From contig NZ_LMMT01000011.1 of assembly GCF_001422365.1 (NCBI RefSeq), forward strand, positions 124,724 to 188,723: a stretch of DNA of 64,000 nucleotides, in the 5' to 3' direction. Below the pieces are notes generated by a model that saw only the letters and a program-made list of their open reading frames with translations, did not search any database and was not told the origin of the DNA. The position numbers and the translations under genes were made by a program. Source of the DNA: Pseudorhodoferax sp. Leaf265. Its GTDB lineage: Bacteria > Pseudomonadota > Gammaproteobacteria > Burkholderiales > Burkholderiaceae_C. Below, piece after piece: positions 1 through 11,685 of the stretch. Position 1 is the stretch's first letter, and each line of letters begins with the position of its first letter.

Positions 1-22
1 CCGGGCAACCTGCGGTGCTCGC

Positions 23-129
23 GCCATGGGCTGCATTGCGCAACTCATGCTGTTCACTTCGTTCACTGCATTCGAACAAGCGCAATGAGTCAGTTCACGA
101 AGCGCGAGGTTCCCCGCGCAGCCCATGGC
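23..129. repeat. Imperfect long hairpin at the left edge
   Basis: A 12-base inverted repeat (GCCATGGGCTGC at 23-34, GCAGCCCATGGC at 118-129) brackets about 83 bases that contain further shorter complementary pieces, such as CTTCG near 58 and CGAAG near 98. It lies downstream of the solute-binding protein gene that ends at 261. It could be a transcript-end structure or the edge of a neighbouring element; there is no T-tract to make it a clear terminator. Confidence 0.35.
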
Positions 130-168
130 ACTGCGCTCCTCGGCAGGGGCACAGGGGGAAGTCACATT

Positions 169-220
169 CGGGCCATCGCTGCGCTCGGCCTGGCGCTCGG
201 GCCGTCGCTGCGCTCGGCCT
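169..220. repeat. Two tandem copies of a 23-base unit
   Basis: CGGGCC(A/G)TCGCTGCGCTCGG-type units occur at 169-191 and 198-220, period 29, with one mismatch. They lie in the non-coding stretch 1-260, in which I see no gene. The function is unknown; it may be an intergenic repeat. Confidence 0.4.
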
Positions 221-260
221 AGGCGCGCCGAGGGTTTCATTTCAATCGACCGCGGCCACA

Positions 261-995
261 TCAAGGCGTCGCCGGAAACCACTTCTTGACGATGGCGGCG
301 TAGCTGCCGTTCGCCTTGAGCATGGCCAGCGCCTCGTTCACGGCTTTCGTCAGCTCCGGCGTGTCCTTGCGGATCGCCATGCCGTACTCCTCGGTCGTGA
401 GCTGCTCGGGCAGCACCTTGAGGCCGGGCCGCGTGCGCACGTACTGGTAGGCGGCGGGCTTGCCCGTGACGGCGGCGTCGCTGCGGCCCACGTCCACGAG
501 GTTGAACATCTCCTGGTTCTTCTCGACCTCGACCAGCTGCACCTTGGGATGGGCTTCCTTGAGGTAGCTCACCGACTTGGTGCCCACCTGCACGCTGACC
601 TTCTTGCCGGCCAGGTCCGCCGGCGACTTGATGGTGGCGTTGTCGGCCTTGACCATGGCCACCAGGCCGCCCGCGTAGTAGGGCGCCGTGAAGTCCACGA
701 CCTTCTTGCGCTCGTCGGTGATGTAGATGGCCGACACCGCCATGTCCACGCGCTTGGAGACCAGGGCCGGGATCAGGCCCTTGAAGTCGATGTCCACCCA
801 CTCGATCTTGCGGCCCATCTGCTTGCCGACGGCCTCCACGAGCTCGGTGTCGAAGCCCGTGCGCTGGTTGTTCTCGAAGAACTCCATGGGCGGGAAGGTG
901 GCGTCGGTGGCGACCTTGAGCACGGCCTGGGCATGGGCGCCGAAGGCGGTGGACGACAGCAGGGCCAGGGCCAGCAGGTGGCGGCGAAGAGGCAT
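261..995 (-). CDS. Family-3 amino-acid-type solute-binding protein
   Basis: A 244-residue periplasmic receptor of polar amino acid ABC importers. Residues 1-22 are a signal peptide ending AHAQ. The mature protein opens with VLKVATDATFPPMEF and GFDTELVEAVGKQMG, the standard start of SBP family 3. It then has the usual DERKKVVDFTAPYY hinge segment and ends in KKWFP. The ATG at 995 has GGAG seven bases upstream. It is the last gene of the minus-strand hut operon, 60 bases after the dioxygenase gene. No cognate permease or ATPase follows in the window. By position it may bind histidine or a histidine-derived ligand; the ligand cannot be read from sequence. Confidence 0.85.
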   Translation of the reverse strand: MPLRRHLLALALLSSTAFGAHAQAVLKVATDATFPPMEFFENNQRTGFDTELVEAVGKQMGRKIEWVDIDFKGLIPALVSKRVDMAVSAIYITDERKKVVDFTAPYYAGGLVAMVKADNATIKSPADLAGKKVSVQVGTKSVSYLKEAHPKVQLVEVEKNQEMFNLVDVGRSDAAVTGKPAAYQYVRTRPGLKVLPEQLTTEEYGMAIRKDTPELTKAVNEALAMLKANGSYAAIVKKWFPATP

Positions 996-1055
996 GGGGA
1001 ATCTCCGGTAGGGAAGTGATGCAGGCGTGGGATCTAGCAGGATCGGGGCCGGGGC

Positions 1056-1901
1056 TCAACCGACCAGGCGCGGGAATAGCGCATGGTCCATGGGCGCGCC
1101 GGCCGGCAGTTCATCGGCCAGGCCCGGGAAGTCGGGCGAGGTGGTCCAGCGCCGCGGCGCATGGCGGATGTCGTCGCCCAGGAAGCGCAGCGAGAACACG
1201 CGGCGGCGCTGCTGGTTGCCGACTCCGGCGGCCGCGTGCAGGGTCAGCATGTGGAAGCAGACGAAGTCGCCCGGTGCAACGTCCCAGCCCAGGATGGGGA
1301 AGCGCTCGCGCGCCGCCTCGATGTCGGGCAGGTCCGCCAGGCTGCCTTCGGGGAACCACTTGGCCTGGTGGTCCATGAAGGTGCGCGGCATGAGCCAGGG
1401 GCCGCGGTGCGAGCCGGCCACGAACTCCAGCGTGGACGCGCGCGGCACCGGGTCGACCGGGATCCACATGCTCACGTTCTGCAGGCCGTCGATGTTGTAG
1501 TAGGGCTGGTCCTGGTGCCAGGGCGTCTTCTGCCGCGTGCCGGGCTCCTTGACGAGCAGGTGGTCGTGGTAGAGCCGCACTTCGCGCGAGCCCATGAGGC
1601 GCTGGGCCAGCAGGGCCAGCGGCGTCTCGAACACGAAGCGCCGGTAGGCCGGGATGTGCTGCCAGTTGCAGAAGTCCTCGAAGAAGCGGCCCGGGTCGTC
1701 GGGCCGGCTCGCGACCTTGCCGCGCGGGCTGGGTGCGGCCAGGTTGGCCTCGATGCCGTCTGCCAGCAGCGCGCGTTCGCCCTGCGTCAGCAACTGGCGG
1801 ATGACGCAGGCGCCGTCGCGCTGGAACTGTTCGACCGTCGCATCGTCCACGCGCTCGGCCACGCGCTGGCGCAGCGCTTCGGTGTCGGGCAGCGTCTGCA
1901 T
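1056..1901 (-). CDS. PhyH-family Fe(II)/2-oxoglutarate dioxygenase
   Basis: A 281-residue protein of the phytanoyl-CoA dioxygenase family, expected to hydroxylate a small organic substrate using iron, oxygen and 2-oxoglutarate. The iron ligands are visible as HQD (His129 and Asp131) in TPWHQDQPYYN and His222 in FHMLTLHAAAG. An Arg-rich strand (RRRVFSLRF) follows, where the 2-oxoglutarate-binding Arg usually lies. I chose the ATG at 1901, two bases after the hutU stop codon, which points to translational coupling; a longer reading would run back through hutU. A PhyH enzyme is not a standard Hut enzyme. Its place between hutU and an amino-acid receptor suggests it acts on a histidine derivative, but that is inference. 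Confidence 0.82.
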   Translation of the reverse strand: MQTLPDTEALRQRVAERVDDATVEQFQRDGACVIRQLLTQGERALLADGIEANLAAPSPRGKVASRPDDPGRFFEDFCNWQHIPAYRRFVFETPLALLAQRLMGSREVRLYHDHLLVKEPGTRQKTPWHQDQPYYNIDGLQNVSMWIPVDPVPRASTLEFVAGSHRGPWLMPRTFMDHQAKWFPEGSLADLPDIEAARERFPILGWDVAPGDFVCFHMLTLHAAAGVGNQQRRRVFSLRFLGDDIRHAPRRWTTSPDFPGLADELPAGAPMDHALFPRLVG

Positions 1902-1903
1902 GC

Positions 1904-3619
<1,716 letters not shown>

Positions 3620-3639
3620 GGCGGTCTCCTTGGGGGTGT

Positions 3640-5193
3640 TCAGGCGTGGCTCGGAAGGATGGCGGTGACGGCGCTCGGCCAGGCACGGCCCTGGGCACCC
3701 AGGGCCCATTGCCGCATGGACTCCACGTCGGGCGCAAGGTAGCGGTCCTGCTCGATGAAGCCCACGTGCGCGCGGATGGCATCGAACTCGGCTTCCATGA
3801 GCGGGCTGGACTTGAGCTCGTGTTTCAGTTCGATGCCCTGGCAGGCGGCCATGGCCTCGATGCCGACGACCACGGCCGTGTTCTCCACCATGTCGGCCAG
3901 GCGGCGCGCGGCGAAGGTGGCCATGGACACATGGTCCTCCTGGTTGGCCGAGGTGGGCAGGCTGTCCACGCTGGCCGGGTGGGCCAGCGACTTGTTCTCG
4001 GACGCGAGCGCCGCGGCGGTGACCTGGGCGATCATGAAACCGGAGTTGACGCCGCCGTCGCGCACCAAGAAGGGTGGCAGCATCGACAGGCCCGAGTCCA
4101 GCAGCAGCGCCATGCGGCGTTCGGAGATGGCGCCGATCTCGGCGATGGCCAGCGCGATGATGTCGGCCGCGAAGGCCACGGGCTCGGCGTGGAAGTTGCC
4201 GCCCGAGATCACCTCGCCCGTGTCGGTGAAGACCAGCGGGTTGTCGGACGCCGCATTGGCCTCGGTCACCAGCACGCGCGCTGCATGGGTCAGGTTGTCC
4301 AGGCAGGCGCCCATGACCTGCGGGATGCAGCGGATCGAGTACGGGTCCTGCACGCGGCCGCAGTTGGCATGGCCGGGGATGATCTCGCTGCCTTCCAGCA
4401 GTGCGCGCACGGCGCCGGCCACGGCGATCTGACCGGGCTGGCCGCGTGCGGCGTGGATGCGCGCATCGAAGGGCTTGATCGAGCCCTGGATGGCTTCGAG
4501 CGAGAGCGCGCCGGCCATCAGGCCCGCGGCGAACACGTGCTCGGCGCCGAACAGGCCGGCCAGCGCCAGCGCGGTGGAGACCTGCGTGCCATTGAGCAGC
4601 GCCAGGCCCTCCTTGGGGCCCAGCACGAAGGGTTCCAGGCCGATGGCGCGCATCGCATCAAAGCCCGGCACCACGCGGCCGTCCGCGAGTTCCGCCTCGC
4701 CCTCCCCGATCAGCACGCAGGCCAGGTGCGCCAGCGGCGCCAGGTCGCCCGAGGCGCCGACCGAGCCCTTGGCCGGAATGCGTGGCACCACGCCGGCATT
4801 GAACAGCGCCAGCAGCGCATCGACGATCTCCGGCCGGATGCCCGAGTGGCCGCGCGCCAGGCTCACAGCCTTGGTCGCCAGCACCAGCCGCACCACGCCG
4901 GCCGCCAGGGGCGCGCCCGTGCCCACGCTGTGCGAGAGCACCAGGTTGCGCTGCAACTCGGCCAGCCGCTCGGGCGGGATCACCGTCTGCGCGAGCTTGC
5001 CGAAGCCGGTGTTGATGCCGTAGACCACGGCGCCGGCATCGAGGATGGACTGCACGGTGGCCTGCGCGGCCAGCAGGCCGGGGCGTGCGCTGTCGTCCAG
5101 CGCCAGCCGTACCCCACCGCTGTGGATGCGGCGCAACGCGGCCAGGCCGACAGCGCCCGGCGAGAGCGTCAAGGTGTTCGTTTCAGGGGTCAT
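3640..5193 (-). CDS. hutH: Histidine ammonia-lyase
   Basis: Histidase, 517 residues, releases ammonia from L-histidine to give urocanate. The Ala147-Ser148-Gly149 triad in [15 protein letters not shown] cyclises autocatalytically to the MIO electrophile. Tyr58 in YGINTGFG is the conserved catalytic tyrosine. [11 protein letters not shown] and [15 protein letters not shown] are also family hallmarks. The ATG at 5193 lies 37 bases after the hutC stop. A near-perfect HutC half-palindrome pair sits at 5203-5212, overlapping the region where its promoter or leader would lie, so hutH may have its own regulated promoter as well as operon readthrough. Confidence 0.97.
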   Translation of the reverse strand: MTPETNTLTLSPGAVGLAALRRIHSGGVRLALDDSARPGLLAAQATVQSILDAGAVVYGINTGFGKLAQTVIPPERLAELQRNLVLSHSVGTGAPLAAGVVRLVLATKAVSLARGHSGIRPEIVDALLALFNAGVVPRIPAKGSVGASGDLAPLAHLACVLIGEGEAELADGRVVPGFDAMRAIGLEPFVLGPKEGLALLNGTQVSTALALAGLFGAEHVFAAGLMAGALSLEAIQGSIKPFDARIHAARGQPGQIAVAGAVRALLEGSEIIPGHANCGRVQDPYSIRCIPQVMGACLDNLTHAARVLVTEANAASDNPLVFTDTGEVISGGNFHAEPVAFAADIIALAIAEIGAISERRMALLLDSGLSMLPPFLVRDGGVNSGFMIAQVTAAALASENKSLAHPASVDSLPTSANQEDHVSMATFAARRLADMVENTAVVVGIEAMAACQGIELKHELKSSPLMEAEFDAIRAHVGFIEQDRYLAPDVESMRQWALGAQGRAWPSAVTAILPSHA

Positions 5194-5202
5194 CGCTTTT
5201 CC

Positions 5203-5212
5203 TGTCTATACA
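5203..5212. promoter_or_regulatory. Second candidate HutC operator, upstream of hutH
   Basis: TGTCTATACA differs by one base from the TGTA-N2-TACA core known for HutC sites. The same palindrome, perfect, occurs at 8790-8801. It lies 10 bases upstream of the hutH start codon, in the 37-base gap behind hutC, suggesting an internal repressible promoter or a roadblock site. The position of a promoter itself is not evident. Confidence 0.6.
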
Positions 5213-5230
5213 AGTGGAGGCGCAAAAAAT

Positions 5231-6007
5231 TCAGGCCAGACCCTGGTTGCCGTCGTTGCGCAAGCGGCTGCCCAACCGGTAGCGCGAGGCCGGGTGCAGG
5301 CAGCGCACCAGCGTGATGGTCTGGCCGCGTGCCCAGGTGCGGCGCGTCAGCAGCAAACAGGGCTCGGCCTGGTCCATGGTCAGGCGCTCGGCCTGCTCGG
5401 CCGTGGGCAGCACCGCGTCGACCAGGTGCTCGATCTGGTCGAACGGCACGTTGCGCACCAGGTACTCGCTGGGCGTCACGGCCGAGAAGTCCTGCTCGAA
5501 AAAGGCCGGCACGATGCGTGGGTTCACATAGCGGTCTTCCAGCTGCACGGGCACGCCGTCCTCCAGGTGCAGGCAGACGCAGTGCACGAGCGACTCGCCC
5601 ATGCGCACGTCCATCCAGACCGCCACGTCGGGCGAGGCCGCCACGCGCTCGGCAGCGATCAGCTGGAAGCCATAGTCGTGCCCGCGGCTGCGGATCTCGC
5701 TGGCGATGTTGGCGATCTGCAAGAGCGTGGACTGCGGCTTGGCCTCGGCCACGAAACTGCCCACGCCGGCCACGCGCACCACCCTGCCCTGGTCCATGAG
5801 TTCGCGCAGCGCGCGGTTGGCCGTCATGCGCGAGATGCCGAACTGGGCCACCAGCTCGTGCTCGGACGGCAGCCGGTGGCCGGCCGGCCACTCGCCGCTC
5901 TGGATGCGGCGCGTGATGTGCTCCTTGACCTGCTCGTACAGCGCCAGCGCGGGCGCGGCCTCCGAGCGCGCGGAGGCCTGTCTGGCGGTCGCAGGGCCGG
6001 GCTTCAT
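5231..6007 (-). CDS. hutC: Histidine-utilisation repressor, GntR/UTRA family
   Basis: A 258-residue GntR-family repressor of the HutC subfamily; the family responds to urocanate. Residues about 20-90 form the winged helix-turn-helix (LYEQVKEHITRRIQSGEW, LPSEHELVAQFGISRMTANRALREL). Residues about 110-250 form the UTRA ligand domain, including VQLEDRYVNPRIVPAFFEQDF and LLLTRRTW. The ATG at 6007 lies two bases after the ATPase stop codon; a TTG two codons upstream is possible but overlaps that gene. HutC sits inside the operon it should control, so it is probably autoregulated through the operator at 8790. Confidence 0.93.
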   Translation of the reverse strand: MKPGPATARQASARSEAAPALALYEQVKEHITRRIQSGEWPAGHRLPSEHELVAQFGISRMTANRALRELMDQGRVVRVAGVGSFVAEAKPQSTLLQIANIASEIRSRGHDYGFQLIAAERVAASPDVAVWMDVRMGESLVHCVCLHLEDGVPVQLEDRYVNPRIVPAFFEQDFSAVTPSEYLVRNVPFDQIEHLVDAVLPTAEQAERLTMDQAEPCLLLTRRTWARGQTITLVRCLHPASRYRLGSRLRNDGNQGLA

Positions 6008-6009
6008 GC

Positions 6010-6869
<860 letters not shown>

Positions 6870-6873
<4 letters not shown>

Positions 6874-7721
6874 AGCGACGCCCAGGCGAACAGCTTGCGG
6901 TTGACCGCCTTGAAGATGAAGTCGGAGACCAGCCCGATCAGGCCGATCACGATGATGCCGAAGATGATCTGGCCGGTGTTCAGCAGCGCCTGGCTGTCGG
7001 TGATCATGTGGCCGATGCCCGAGGACGAGCCGATCAGCTCGGCCACGATCACATAGGTCCAGGCCCAGCCCAACACCAGGCGCAGCGTCTCGGCGATGCC
7101 GGGCGCGGCGCCCGGGATCAGCACGCGGCGCACGATGCCGCGGCTGTCGGCGCCCAGCGTGTAGGCGGCTTCTACCAAGTCCTTGCGCGCACCGCCCACG
7201 GTGACGGCCACCATCAGGATGATCTGGAACACCGAGCCGATGAAGATCACGAGCAGCTTCTGCGTCTCGCCGATGCCGGCCCACAGGATCAGCAGCGGGA
7301 TGAAGGCCGAGGCCGGCAGGTAGCGGCAGAACGAGACGAAGGGTTCGAGGAAGGCTTCGACTGGCTTGTAGGCGCCCATCGCGATGCCCAGCGGCACGGC
7401 GACGACGGCCGCCAGGATGAAGCCGCCCAGCACGCGCCACACCGTCATGCCGATGTCGTGGATGAAGCCGTACTCGGTGAACAGCAGCCAGGCCTCCTGC
7501 ACCATGGTGATGGGGCTGGCCAGGAAGGTCGGCGAGACGAAGCCACCGAGCGTGAAGAACGCCCAGACGGCCACGAACAGCACGAAGAACGCCAGGCCCA
7601 GCAGCCAGCGGGCCTGCGCGCTGACAGGCTCCAGCGGCACCATGCCGCGGCGCCGGCGCGCAGGCGCCGCCTGGGCCGCTGGCACCGCCGAGGGAAGAAC
7701 GCGGGTGGTGTCGCCGGCCAT
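6870..7721 (-). CDS. NitT/TauT-type ABC transporter permease
   Basis: A 283-residue inner-membrane permease of the BPD_transp_1 family with about six membrane helices, beginning near residue 34 (WLLGLAFFVLFVAVWAFFTL). The EAA-type cytoplasmic loop reads EAAYTLGADSRGIVRRVLIPGAAPGIAETLRL, which docks the ATPase. It starts three bases after the binding-protein stop codon and overlaps the ATPase start by four bases. With its two partner subunits it forms a complete importer at the head of the hut operon. Confidence 0.92.
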
Positions 7722-7724
7722 GGC

Positions 7725-8687
7725 TTACTTGATGAAACTGGCGTCGTACATGGCGGCCCAGTTGTCGGGCTGCTTGCGGATCACGCCGGCCTCCTGCAGG
7801 ATCACCGCGGCCTCCTTCATGAAGGTCTCCAGCTCACCGGCGAAGAACTTCTGGTTGGCCGCCTTGTCCTGCCAGCGCAGGAAGCTTGCGGACTTGGCGA
7901 AGGCCTCGCCGGTCTGCTTGACCGCGCCACCCATGATCTCGTTGGCCTTGGCCGTATCGCTCTTGATCATGTCCAGGGCCTGGAAGTACGAATCCACCAG
8001 CGCCTTGGCGGCGGCGGGGTTGGCCTTCAGGAAATCGGGCGCGCAGCCCAGCGTGTCCTGGATGTGCGGGAAGTCCAGCGTGGTCGCCAGGATCTTGCCG
8101 GCGGCGGCGTTGTCGCGCACGGTCGAGAGGTAGGGCTCGTAGGTCACGGCGGCATCGTTCTGGCCGGTCACGAAGGACTGGGCGGCCGGCTGCGGCGCCA
8201 GCGTGACGGTCTTGACGTCCTTGATGCTCATGCCGTTCTTGCTGAGCAGCCAGGCCAGCGTGAAGTACGGCGCGGTGCCGGGTGCGTCCACCGCCACGGT
8301 CTTGCCCTTGAGGTCGGCGAAGGTCTTGATGTCGTTGCGCACGGCGATGCCGTCGGCGCCGTAGGACTTGTCCAACTGCACGATCTGCACGATGGGCACG
8401 CCGTTGGTGTTCCAGGCCACGTGGGTCTCCACGGTGGTGGCGGCGCACTGGATGGACTTGGAGGCCAGGGCCAGGTGGCGGTCCTTCTGCGGAATCATCT
8501 TGATCTCCACGTCCAGCCCGTTCTTCTTGAAGATGCCGGCCTTGTCGGCCAGCGTCAGCGGCGCGAAGCCGGTCCAGCCGGACATGCCGATCACGACCTT
8601 GGTCTGGGCCGCCGCGCCCTGGGCCACAGCGGCCAGCGCGCCTGCGGCCAGCACGGTGGCGATCTTGGAGAAAACTGTTTTGGCCAT
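7725..8687 (-). CDS. NitT/TauT-type ABC solute-binding protein, first gene of the hut operon
   Basis: A 320-residue periplasmic receptor of the NMT1/THI5-like (SsuA/TauA) fold. Residues 1-27 are a signal peptide ending AAAQ. The mature chain begins KVVIGMSGWTGFAPLTLADKAGIFKKNGLDVEI, the characteristic start of this family. The ATG at 8687 follows a strong AGGAGGG site. The perfect HutC palindrome lies about 100 bases upstream, so this is the promoter-proximal gene. Its ligand is most likely histidine, urocanate or a related imidazole compound, inferred from the operon only. Confidence 0.92.
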   Translation of the reverse strand: MAKTVFSKIATVLAAGALAAVAQGAAAQTKVVIGMSGWTGFAPLTLADKAGIFKKNGLDVEIKMIPQKDRHLALASKSIQCAATTVETHVAWNTNGVPIVQIVQLDKSYGADGIAVRNDIKTFADLKGKTVAVDAPGTAPYFTLAWLLSKNGMSIKDVKTVTLAPQPAAQSFVTGQNDAAVTYEPYLSTVRDNAAAGKILATTLDFPHIQDTLGCAPDFLKANPAAAKALVDSYFQALDMIKSDTAKANEIMGGAVKQTGEAFAKSASFLRWQDKAANQKFFAGELETFMKEAAVILQEAGVIRKQPDNWAAMYDASFIK

Positions 8688-8789
8688 GCGGCCCTCCTGG
8701 TTGGGGTTGAACGCTTCGGAATGCTTCCGTTTTGCCGGTGGCACCCGGGGAAGGGCACGCGCGGCGCAGTCTCATTCGCTTGAGCAGAC

Positions 8790-8801
8790 CTGTATATACA
8801 G
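8790..8801. promoter_or_regulatory. HutC operator upstream of the hut operon
   Basis: CTGTATATACAG is a perfect 12-base palindrome that contains the TGTA-N2-TACA core of characterised HutC sites. It lies 102 bases upstream of the first hut gene. A second, one-mismatch copy lies at 5203-5212. Confidence 0.8.
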
Positions 8802-8922
8802 ATTAACCCGTGAGTATCCCCAATCTGGGGCGCGCTCCCGGGCCGGACTGGTGCGCAGTCACCGGGACGGTGCCTGCGCGGGCAGGGCTGCCGGCGAATG
8901 GAGGGGCAAGTGCAGGGAGCGT

Positions 8923-8942
8923 GCCAGGCGCGCCGGCCTGGC
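8923..8942 (-). terminator. Candidate terminator hairpin after the PfkB gene
   Basis: GCCAGGC, six bases, GCCTGGC starts five bases beyond the stop codon of the minus-strand kinase gene at 8948. The stem is strong but has no T-run, so it may only attenuate. It separates the nine-gene operon from the hut promoter region. Confidence 0.45.
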
Positions 8943-8947
8943 CGGGA

Positions 8948-9862
8948 TCAGCGTGCGAGCAGTGCGTCCACGGCAGCTGCCGTCGGCATCCCGCCGATGG
9001 CGCCCTGCCCCGCCACCGACAGCGCCGCCGCCGCATTGGCCCGCTGCATGGCGTGCTCCAGCGGCAGGCCGCGTGCGAGCGCCGCGGCCAGTGCGCCATT
9101 GAAGGTGTCGCCAGCGCCGATGGTGTCGGCCACGGCGTCCATGCGCCAGCCCGGGATGGACAGCGCTGCGGCACCCGGGCGCCAGAGCCGGCAGCCGTCT
9201 GCACCCAGCGTGGCCAGCACGGCGCCGACGCCGCAGGCCAGCAGGCGCTGCGCGCCCTGCTCCAGCGGCGCGTCGGGCGGCAGGTCTGCCAGGCTGCGCA
9301 GCTCGGTTTCGTTGGGCGTCAGCAGGTCGGTCAGGCCCAGCAGTTCGTCCGGCAGCGCGGCCGCCGGTGCGGGATTCAGCAGTGTGGTCACGCCGGCCGC
9401 GCGCGCGATGCGGAAGGCCGCCAGCGTGGCGGCCTGCGGCACCTCGTTGGAGGCGATCACGACGCGGGCCCCTGCGATCGTGGCCTGCGCGGCCTGCACC
9501 TGGGCTGCGCCCAGGCCGACGCCCGCGCCCGGCGCCACCGCGATGCTGTTGTCGCCGTCGTCGAACACGAGGATCTGCGCCACGCCGCTGCGTTCGCCGT
9601 CCACCTGTTCCACGTGCGTGGTCAGGATGCCTTCACGCGCCCAGAGGTCCAGGCCCATGCGGCCGAAGTCGTCGCGGCCGATGCGCGCGACCACAGCCGT
9701 GCGTGCGCCCTGGCGTGCGCAGGCCACGGCCGCGTTCGAACCCTTGCCGCCCGGGCTGATGTCGAAGGAACGCGCCAGCACGGTCTCGCCGCGCGCCATG
9801 GGCCGCGCCACGCGCGACACCAGGTCGGCATTCCAGCTGGCGATGCAGACGACATCCACCAT
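8948..9862 (-). CDS. PfkB-family (ribokinase-like) sugar kinase
   Basis: A 304-residue cytosolic carbohydrate kinase. The N-terminal signature is PGGKGSNAAVACARQG; the C-terminal signature is DTIGAGDTFNGALAAAL, which holds the catalytic Asp and the anion hole. Length and domain order match ribokinase and KDG kinase. The ATG at 9862 lies five bases after the DapA-like stop codon. It is the last gene of the operon driven from 17526. It probably phosphorylates a sugar or a keto-sugar acid produced upstream in the pathway; the substrate is not evident. Confidence 0.9.
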   Translation of the reverse strand: MVDVVCIASWNADLVSRVARPMARGETVLARSFDISPGGKGSNAAVACARQGARTAVVARIGRDDFGRMGLDLWAREGILTTHVEQVDGERSGVAQILVFDDGDNSIAVAPGAGVGLGAAQVQAAQATIAGARVVIASNEVPQAATLAAFRIARAAGVTTLLNPAPAAALPDELLGLTDLLTPNETELRSLADLPPDAPLEQGAQRLLACGVGAVLATLGADGCRLWRPGAAALSIPGWRMDAVADTIGAGDTFNGALAAALARGLPLEHAMQRANAAAALSVAGQGAIGGMPTAAAVDALLAR

Positions 9863-9867
9863 GGGGA

Positions 9868-10785
9868 TCAGTCCTTGCTGCTGTCGAGCGCGAAGGCGGC
9901 CATCTGCGCTTCGATGCGCGCCAGCTCGGCCTCGTCCAGCACCACCAGCGGCGGACGCACACGGCGCCAGCCGGCGTCGTTGTCCAGGATGGCCATGATG
10001 GCCTTGAACGCGGCCGTCATGCCGTAGCCGCCCAGGATGTCCAGGAAGGCGCGCACGCGCTGCAAATCGCGCTGCGCGGCCTCGTCGCCCTGCGCCAGCG
10101 CCAGGCGGCCGACCAGGTGCGGCATCACGTTGGCGATGCCGCTCACCGCGCCCAGGCTGCCGCGCGCGCCCATGGTGGGCAGGTCGGGCTCGTTGCCGAC
10201 CCAGACCTGCATGCCGGGCATGAAGGCTTCGGCATAGGCGATGGAGTCGGCGCGCGTGCAGCCGCTGTCCTTCAAACCGACGATGGTGTCCGGGTACAGC
10301 AGGCGCAGCGTGGAGATGACCTGGTGCGACAGGCGCACGCCCGAGACCTGGGGGATGTGGTACAGCACCACGCGCAGGCGGGCGTCGGCCACGCCGTCGA
10401 TCACGTAGCGGTAGGAATCGATGATGCCCTGGTCGGGCACGCCCTTCAGGAAGAACGGCGGCAGGATCAGGCAGCGCGTGGCGCCCACCGACAAGGCGTG
10501 GCGCGTCAGCTCCAGCGTGTCGGGCAGCGCGGCGCAGCTGGTCGAAACCAGGATGCGCTCGGCCGGCACACCACCGGCGATCAGGCCCTCCAGCGCGGCG
10601 CGGCGCTCGGCCACCGTGAACGAGGGGCCCTCGCCCGTGGTGCCGAAGGGCGTCACGCCGGCGCAGCCGCCGTCGATCAAGGCCTTCGCGTGTTTGGCGA
10701 ACTTGGGGATGTCGATGCTGAGGTCGGCGTTCAGGGGCGTCAGCAGTGCGGGCCAGATGCCGGCATGGGAAACAGAGGTGCTCAT
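9868..10785 (-). CDS. DapA-family aldolase/lyase
   Basis: A 305-residue class I TIM-barrel protein of the dihydrodipicolinate synthase/N-acetylneuraminate lyase family. The Schiff-base lysine is Lys172 in VGLKDSG. The phosphate/carboxylate loop is GTTGE (48-52), and the conserved tyrosine appears as Tyr142 in YHIPQ, where YNxP is more usual. In a catabolic operon with a TRAP importer and a sugar kinase, it more likely cleaves or dehydrates a keto-deoxy sugar acid than makes lysine. It starts 23 bases after the neighbouring PEP-mutase-type gene. Confidence 0.9.
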   Translation of the reverse strand: MSTSVSHAGIWPALLTPLNADLSIDIPKFAKHAKALIDGGCAGVTPFGTTGEGPSFTVAERRAALEGLIAGGVPAERILVSTSCAALPDTLELTRHALSVGATRCLILPPFFLKGVPDQGIIDSYRYVIDGVADARLRVVLYHIPQVSGVRLSHQVISTLRLLYPDTIVGLKDSGCTRADSIAYAEAFMPGMQVWVGNEPDLPTMGARGSLGAVSGIANVMPHLVGRLALAQGDEAAQRDLQRVRAFLDILGGYGMTAAFKAIMAILDNDAGWRRVRPPLVVLDEAELARIEAQMAAFALDSSKD

Positions 10786-10808
10786 GGGTGACTTTCGGGT
10801 CGGTGGAA

Positions 10809-11681
10809 TCAGGCGGCGCCGCCGAACTGTTCGTCCAGCTGCTGGTGGTGTGACAGGCCGACGGTGTCGGCGAAGGCGGCATAGGACAGGCCGGGCTGCG
10901 CCAGCGCGCCCGGCGTGCCGCCGGCGTGCAGGGCGGCCAGCGACTCCTGCACGGCGCGCGCGGCGCTGAACAGGGCCGTGACGGCGTAGAACACGATGGA
11001 GAAGCCCATGGCCTGCAGCTCGGCCGCCGTGAGCGCCACGGCCGGCGTGCCGTCGACGATGGAGACGACCTTGGGTCCGGCCACGCGGCGCCCGACGGCC
11101 TCGACTTCGGCCACGGTCTTGATGCCGTCCACGAACACGAGGTCCACGCCCGCGTCCTGGTAGCGCTGGGCACGCGCCACGGCTTCGTCGATGCCGGCGG
11201 CCGGCAGCGCGTCGGTGCGGCCGATGATGAGCAGGCCGTCATTGCCGCGTGCCTGCACGGCGCAACGCAGGCGGCGCGCGTTCTCGGCCGCGTCGATCAG
11301 GCGGATGCCGGCCATCTGGCCGCAGCGCTTGGGGGCCACCTGGTCCTCCAGGTGGATGGCCGCGACGCCGGCCTGCACGTACTCGCGCACCGTGCGCTCG
11401 ATGTTGGACGGGCCACCGTAGCCGGTGTCGGCATCGGCGATCACGGGGATGCCCACCGCGCGCACCATGTCGCGCGCATGCGTGGTCATCTCGGTCTGCG
11501 TGAGCAGGCCGATGTCGGGCTGGCCCAGCCGCGTGGCCGTGGCGCCGAAGCCGGTCATGTAGATGGCGGGGAAGCCGGCGCGCTCGACCAGGCGGGCGCT
11601 CAGGCCGTCGTAGGCGCCAGGTGCCTGGACGATGGTGCCGCTGGCAAGCAGGTTCTTGAGTGTGGCTGCGGGGTGGTGCAT
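10809..11681 (-). CDS. Isocitrate lyase/PEP-mutase superfamily enzyme
   Basis: A 290-residue TIM-barrel enzyme of the ICL/PEPM family. The metal site is visible as DADTGYGG (Asp83, Asp85) and HLEDQ (Glu112). The active-site loop KRCGQM (118-123) replaces the KKCGH of true isocitrate lyases and resembles the loops of oxaloacetate decarboxylase, methylisocitrate lyase-like and dimethylmalate lyase-type members. It should break or decarboxylate a C-C bond of a 2-hydroxy or 2-oxo dicarboxylate. Reaction and substrate cannot be fixed from sequence. It starts four bases after the SDR stop codon. Confidence 0.9.
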   Translation of the reverse strand: MHHPAATLKNLLASGTIVQAPGAYDGLSARLVERAGFPAIYMTGFGATATRLGQPDIGLLTQTEMTTHARDMVRAVGIPVIADADTGYGGPSNIERTVREYVQAGVAAIHLEDQVAPKRCGQMAGIRLIDAAENARRLRCAVQARGNDGLLIIGRTDALPAAGIDEAVARAQRYQDAGVDLVFVDGIKTVAEVEAVGRRVAGPKVVSIVDGTPAVALTAAELQAMGFSIVFYAVTALFSAARAVQESLAALHAGGTPGALAQPGLSYAAFADTVGLSHHQQLDEQFGGAA

Positions 11682-11685
11682 GGGT

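Noticed and set aside
8860-8872. Small hairpin CACCG-GGA-CGGTG as a terminator
   Set aside because: Only a five-base stem, with no T-run and not placed next to a stop codon.
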